A program made the translations under genes and the position numbers. Of a stretch of DNA of 64,000 nucleotides, positions 59,814 to 64,000 are shown piece after piece; within the stretch, counting starts at the first letter, position 1; every line of letters begins with the position of its first letter. Below the pieces are notes generated by a model that ran no database searches, was not told the DNA's origin, and worked only from the letters and a program-made list of their open reading frames with translations. The stretch comes from Laburnicola sp. R22_1. Taxonomy: Eukaryota; Ascomycota; Dothideomycetes; Pleosporales; Didymosphaeriaceae. The DNA lies in assembly GCA_014281115.1 (NCBI GenBank), contig JACONQ010000020.1, positions 682,001 through 746,000 on the forward strand. The letters are read 5' to 3'.

Positions 59814-60810
59814 TAATATAGCCATTGTAAATCTATAGCTTTATAATAGTCTTTAGTTCCTAAATAAGTATAGTAAGGGTAGCAAATCTAGACAAGATAC
59901 CTAGGTGGCTAAAAGCCCTCCTATAAGTAGAAACAATATGGGTATCTCTTGTGCAGATACTAAGAGGTTACTTAGGCCTAGTTATAGCTATAGCATTCTT
60001 ACTAGACAGTAAGCAAATTGCGTTAGGCTCTTATAATAACACTATTAAGCTATAGGACGCTATTATAGGCGACTATAAGAAGACGCTTAAAGGTTACTTA
60101 GGCCTAGTTATAGCTATAGCGTTCTTACTAGATAGTAAGTAGATTGCGTTAGGCTCTTATAATAACACTATTAAGCCATAGAACGCTATTATAGGCGACT
60201 ATAAGAAGACGCTTAAAGGTTACTTAAGTCTAGTTAAGGCTATAGCGTTTTTGCTAGATAGTAAGCAGATTGTGTTAGGCTCTTAGAATAAGACTATTAA
60301 GCTATAGAACGCTGTAATAGGCGACTATAAGAAGACGCTTAAAAGTTACTTAAGCTAAGTTATAGCTATAGTATTCTTACCAAATAGTAAGTAGGTTGCG
60401 CTAGGCTCTTATAATAACACTATTAAATTCTAGAATATTAACAAAGCGCTAAGATCTTTAAGATTCCTTAGCAACACTCTAAACAGCCATTTAAAGTACT
60501 ATTTAAGGCGTAAGATTAAAACTTTATAAGCTATTACTATCTTAAAGTACTCTATAGATAGTTAAAATCTTGTGTCTAATATTAGCTTATTTAAAATTAA
60601 TAGTGTAGTATTAGGCCCACATTATGGCTATGGCTCCACATTATTAGATAATCTTTAGATTAATAGCACGTGGCTATACTATAGTACTATACGTCTACTT
60701 TAGTTAGCATTTAATTCTAAGCTAGCAAGCTATAACACTAATAGTAACTAAGCAGCTATTAGAATAAGTAATAGTCTTATATTAGTCTTTAGTATTAATT
60801 AAAAAAGACT
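59814..60810 (+). pseudogene. NACHT-WD40 relic, WD40 repeat part and C-terminus
   Basis: Same frame as the NACHT part. Four WD40 units begin at 59966, 60092, 60218 and 60344, exactly 126 bp (42 codons) apart, each close to GYLGLVIAIAFLLDSKQIAL then GSYNNTIKLQ and a GDYKKTLK linker (family G-H-x-x-x-V-x-A-V-A-F-S-P-D-x-K-Q-I-A-S-G-S-x-D-x-T-I-K-L-W-D). His, Ser-Pro and Trp positions show RIP-type changes. After the repeats, STWLYYSTIRLLQLAFNSKL and the following 40 codons match the C-terminal module of fungal NWD proteins. High identity among units is typical of fungal NLRs under recombination. The natural stop is probably near 60810 but is not certain. Confidence 0.75.
59966..60470 (+). repeat. 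Four exact-period 126-bp tandem repeats (WD40 codons)
   Basis: Unit starts at 59966, 60092, 60218 and 60344. Units share long identical stretches such as GGCGACTATAAGAAGACGCT and TAGGCTCTTATAATAACACT; the differences are mostly transitions. Confidence 0.9.
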
Positions 60811-61529
60811 AGATATAGCACTACGCAACTTACATTATAACGTGCAAGAGTATATAATCTAGTTTATAATTAATATTTAGTTATTATATAATAGTTATAA
60901 TTAATAAGTTAATAGCACAACTATAAAATTCACTACTAAAAATAGTAATATAATAATAAAGATTATAGTTACACAAATTAAGATTAGCGCTAAATATAAT
61001 ATAATAATTATATACTTACTTTAACTTCTTATAAGCGTATAAGACTAAGCCTAATAAAACATAGTATGTGCTTACACACCTAGATAAATGCATTATGCTT
61101 AATTTAATAGGCCTTTAGTATCTTATAATTTTTTTTTCTATATTATACTATCTCTTAACTATCCTAAAAACTTTTCTTTAAGCTATAATTGCGCTACAAA
61201 ATAGGTATAAAAGCAACACTCTTTAAGATATAATAGAAGAAATAATAAGGGTAAAGATAGTGTCAGATTAAAGGGTTTATTAATAAATAAAGTCCATATC
61301 TTAATAATGCGTAATATTGGTTGTTGTTGTTCTTCAGGGTGTCCTCCCTCTAGAGGTCTGCTTGTGCGCTGTTTTGGTTCTTGGCTAATCCTCCATACTA
61401 TTTCTATTTGGGTAGGGGCTGTTTCATCTCTCTTCTGCCACTTACAATAGTTGTTCGGATCACCTATCTAATCTAATATACCTCCTCAGCTCGGCGACCT
61501 CGCCTGAACTATTAATAATTACTAAAAGA
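60811..61529. other. RIP sequence with a GC-richer patch
   Basis: 60811-61300 is decayed. 61320-61520 is richer in GC and less RIPped (GTTGTTGTTGTTCTTCAGGG at the left, CAGCTCGGCGACCTCGCCTG near the right), without an open frame, terminal repeats or similarity to anything else in the window that I could find. Confidence 0.4.
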
Positions 61530-62336
61530 GACTTCTTTATACTCTTTTAGAAGGCCTAAATAATATTAGTTATACTGCAATTAATTACTAAAGCTTTTAA
61601 GTGTATAGGCATCTCGCTACTAGATTCTATGCCTATTCTTAAAAGGTTTAATAAAGAGACTCTACTAGAGCTAAAATTACTAGTAAGCTCTACCTTAGTA
61701 CTTAGCGCGTTAGATTAGCGTAAAATAGAACAACTATTACGCTCTACTATTAAGGATATCGCAACTAAGGAGTTGCGTAAGCTAAGCTAGATAATACACT
61801 TAATCTCTATATAAAAGTAGCTTCTAGAGTATAAAAACTAAGGTCTCTAAGAAGCTCTTATAAACTAGAAACGGCGTTAAATAAAAGGCAAGACTCTGCC
61901 CTTAGAGCAACCTAAGGAGTAGTATAGAGGAGTAGTTTTCTAGTTACCTACCTATATATAGAGGGCGCGTAACTTACTTAGCTAATAGAAGACTAAAAAA
62001 TAATAGTTATAACTCTAAAAAGCTTAGTAGTAAGAGATCTATATAGCTAATAAACAGCTTAAAGCTTGTTTATAATAGGAGAAGCGCGTTAAGTAGGTAG
62101 CAGCTAAAGAAGCGCGCGCTAAGGAGAAGGCTAATTAGGCTACTAAGCAACGCCTCTGTTAACAGGCTTGCAAGGCTTAATAATAACTTTAAAAACGTCT
62201 TAAAACTGCTAAAAAGGGACACTAGAGAGCCTTAAAGGCTACCTATAAAGTTATAAAAAGGTAGAGATCTACGCTAGTATCTATACGCGTTAATGTGGCG
62301 GCATCTGCGCTATTAACGCCAGTATCGCGTAGTGGC
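61530..62336 (+). pseudogene. Fot1/pogo-like transposase, C-terminal fragment
   Basis: A plus-strand frame with TAG/TAA stops reads SMPILKRFNKETLLELK, then KIEQLLRSTIKDIAT, the LLEYKN-GLQEALIN coiled segment, VAAKEARAKEKA and KRLKTAKKGH. It is the basic, coiled C-terminal tail of Fot-like transposases. The catalytic domain is absent, so the copy is 5'-truncated or unreadable upstream. It abuts the terminal repeat of the next element, which points the other way. Confidence 0.6.
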
Positions 62337-62338
62337 TA

Positions 62339-64000
62339 ACGTGTCTATGCGCGTGCCGAGCCACTTCGCGTGACAAGCCACCTAACACCATAACAGCTTA
62401 TGCAAAAATGAAGCTATAGAGCCACTCACAATTAATATTATTATAGGATTTTCTAGAGGGGCACTAAATAGATCCTTGCGATTAATTTGCACTATTTATA
62501 TCTATCTAGAAGCTTAACGTTGCGGCCGCGACGTATAGAGACGGTTGGGGCAGTAGATGCGCCCTCTAAGGACTTCTTAACATCTAAAGCATTAATAACA
62601 CGTTTCTAACGTTTTCTGCTCTGTAGAGATGGCTAAGAGGCCTTCCTCTTACCCTTTTTAGATAACTGTAGACCTTTTTTTGCGTCGCGGGCAGACTTCT
62701 AGGCAGCGCGCTAAGCTGCCTTTTTAGCTCTCTCCTTCTCTCTTGCCTCCTTTGCTGCCTCTCGCGCAGCACGCTTTTCCTACTAGATTTTCTCCTTGTA
62801 TAGTCTAGCTGCCTTCTTTAGCTCTGCTGTCTCTGCTTTTTAAAGCTGCTGCTCCTTATCCTCCTACTCCTTAATAGATTAACGGACACGTGCCTCTCTC
62901 ACCTTCCTAGGTAACCAGAACACTAACCCACTGTAATACTTCTTACGCTGTTAGAGATCTAGAGCTTTGCCCTTCTTCTTACGCTTCTGCTTTATAGACT
63001 ATGCCTCCCTAAGCCTATTAATATTGTGGTGGAGTAGCTTATTTTAAACAGATAGATAGTGGAGCGATTAACAAAGCTTCTGTATATCCTTACTACTCTG
63101 ATCCTTAACTGCAGAGCGTACGAGCCTATCTACCTTTCTCTAATCATAATCGCTTAGTAGGGATGAGGAGCTTTCTCTTAATTCTTAAGATCTAGTAAAT
63201 CTATCGAGGATTGAATTAGAATTAGGTAGTAATATGCCTATTACTCTAAAAGAGCTAAGGATTGTTAATTCCTTAAAGGAGGCCTGCCATACCTTCTAGA
63301 ATAGTGGGAAGAAATTGCCCTTCTTAATAGAAACTAGGCCTTGGCCTGCGTTAAGGTATTTTAAGAGCTTAGCTAAGTAGACAGTTAATAAAGGCTTAAA
63401 TATTGTAATATTAAGTGGCTAAAGCGTATAAGTTAAATAAGGAGGTAGGATAGCAAGTAGGACCCTATGCTTATCACAGTAGTTAATAAAATCTATTGTA
63501 ATATGAGATCTATAGCCGTCTAGGATTAGGAGCCAATATGCTTATTAAGTCTTCTCTTTTGTATAGCGATCGAATACCTGTTTAAGCTAGGCAAGACTAA
63601 TATTATTATTTGTCTAGCTAGAGGGTAATAAAGTAATAAAGACTTTATGTTCTCCTGCCTTAATGTCTTTTACCTAGGCTAATTAGATGCCTTTGTTAGC
63701 AGCCTTATAGATTAGGCTAGGAGGCAGAGCAGATCCATCGGCGCATATATATGCTAGGAGCGTGATCCACACGCAGTTTCTATCCTAAAGTAATACTCTA
63801 ACCTCCTTTTTCTCCCACATTTATTGGCTAAATATTCTCTTTAATCTGCTAATAACACTAATTATAAAGCCTTTCTTATCCATATTATAGGTATAACAAG
63901 AATCTATTTAATATTAATTAATCTTATTATATAGGAGCTAAAAGTAGAGGCGATATTTATCCCCTAAATTAGCTTTGTGGCGATTGCTGTCCATACCAAC
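62339..64000 (-). mobile_element. Fot1/pogo-like element, right part beyond the window
   Basis: The left terminal repeat starts ACGTGTCTATGCGCGTGCCG at 62339 after a TA (62337-62338). It continues with CACTTCGCGTGACAAGCCAC, very similar to the outer end of the palindromic MITE at 36180. The transposase is on the minus strand and its N-terminus lies beyond 64000. Confidence 0.75.
62487..64000 (-). pseudogene. Fot1/pogo-like transposase, partial
   Basis: Minus-strand reading: NMDKKGFIISVISRLKRIF (first Asp kept; Glu changed to Lys), ITLLAYICADGSALPPSLIY, then AWLKQVFDRYTKEKT-like, LLILDGYRSHITIDFINYCD (second Asp kept), LLAILPPYLTYTL and LNITIFKPL (third Asp read as Asn). A basic C-terminus follows, with LREAAKEARERRRAKKAA and GLQLSKKGKRKASQPSLQSR. 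Stops are TAG/TAA. The open ORF at 62584-62772 on the same strand is in a different frame and is a shadow. The N-terminal HTH domains lie outside the window. Confidence 0.78.

Noticed and set aside
1..64000. tRNA genes, rRNA, CRISPR arrays, bacterial-type operons
   Set aside because: No supporting structure. The only tRNA-like match is the 24-bp primer-binding site, which is complementary to a tRNA fragment and not a gene.

Overview
The window looks like an AT-rich, repeat-packed compartment of a filamentous ascomycete (Pezizomycotina). CA and TG are scarce and TA is abundant on both strands. Broken reading frames are interrupted almost only by TAG and TAA, usually where a family has Trp or Gln. 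This is the footprint of repeat-induced point mutation (RIP, CpA to TpA). I found no intact host gene, tRNA, rRNA or CRISPR array. Everything recognisable is a mobile element or a decayed gene, so most coding calls are pseudogenes whose boundaries are approximate.

Layout. (1) 1-11,700: RIP relics, including an unknown coding relic (541-1020), a Myb/SANT-like fragment (about 2790-3000), a PDDEXK_12-type nuclease relic (about 8960-10330, minus) and a FunK1-type kinase fragment (about 8430-8860, minus). (2) 11,724-30,053: a Ty1/copia element with LTRs of about 0.9 kb and three nested insertions. These are a solo LTR of its own family inside the 5' LTR (TSD ATAAA), an 8.35-kb chromodomain Ty3/gypsy element on the minus strand (TSD GAAGT), and a Fot1/pogo DNA transposon at a TA inside a poly-Asn tract. 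The pogo copy itself carries a solo LTR of the gypsy element (TSD ACCAT). (3) 30,400-31,100: a kinase-like relic. (4) 31,416-32,362: an inverted copia solo LTR. (5) 33,490-37,430, minus: a decayed HMT1/ATM-type ABC half-transporter, split by a solo copia LTR (TSD ATAAT) and by a 683-bp palindromic MITE (TSD TA). (6) 37,430-47,113: mostly unreadable RIP sequence with one more solo LTR and a perfect small hairpin. (7) 47,124-51,414: a heavily RIPped MULE (10-bp TSD) holding a Tc1/mariner element. (8) 51,700-53,500: a pogo-like transposase relic. (9) 53,600-60,810: a PigL_N-type relic (minus) head to head with a long NACHT-WD40 (fungal NLR) relic (plus). The NLR is split by a second, much fresher MULE with a perfect 10-bp TSD. 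(10) 61,530-64,000: the tail of one Fot-like transposase, then a second Fot-like element running off the right edge. Its terminal repeat resembles that of the palindromic MITE.

How it fits together. Transposons have inserted into each other and into a set of accessory genes typical of fungal variable compartments (NLR, PigL_N, FunK1, PDDEXK, an ABC transporter). RIP has then disabled both. Catalytic Asp/Glu codons of unrelated proteins were repeatedly changed to Asn/Lys. Target duplications and terminal repeats give a relative order of events. Identities come from reading translations by eye; no database search was possible.
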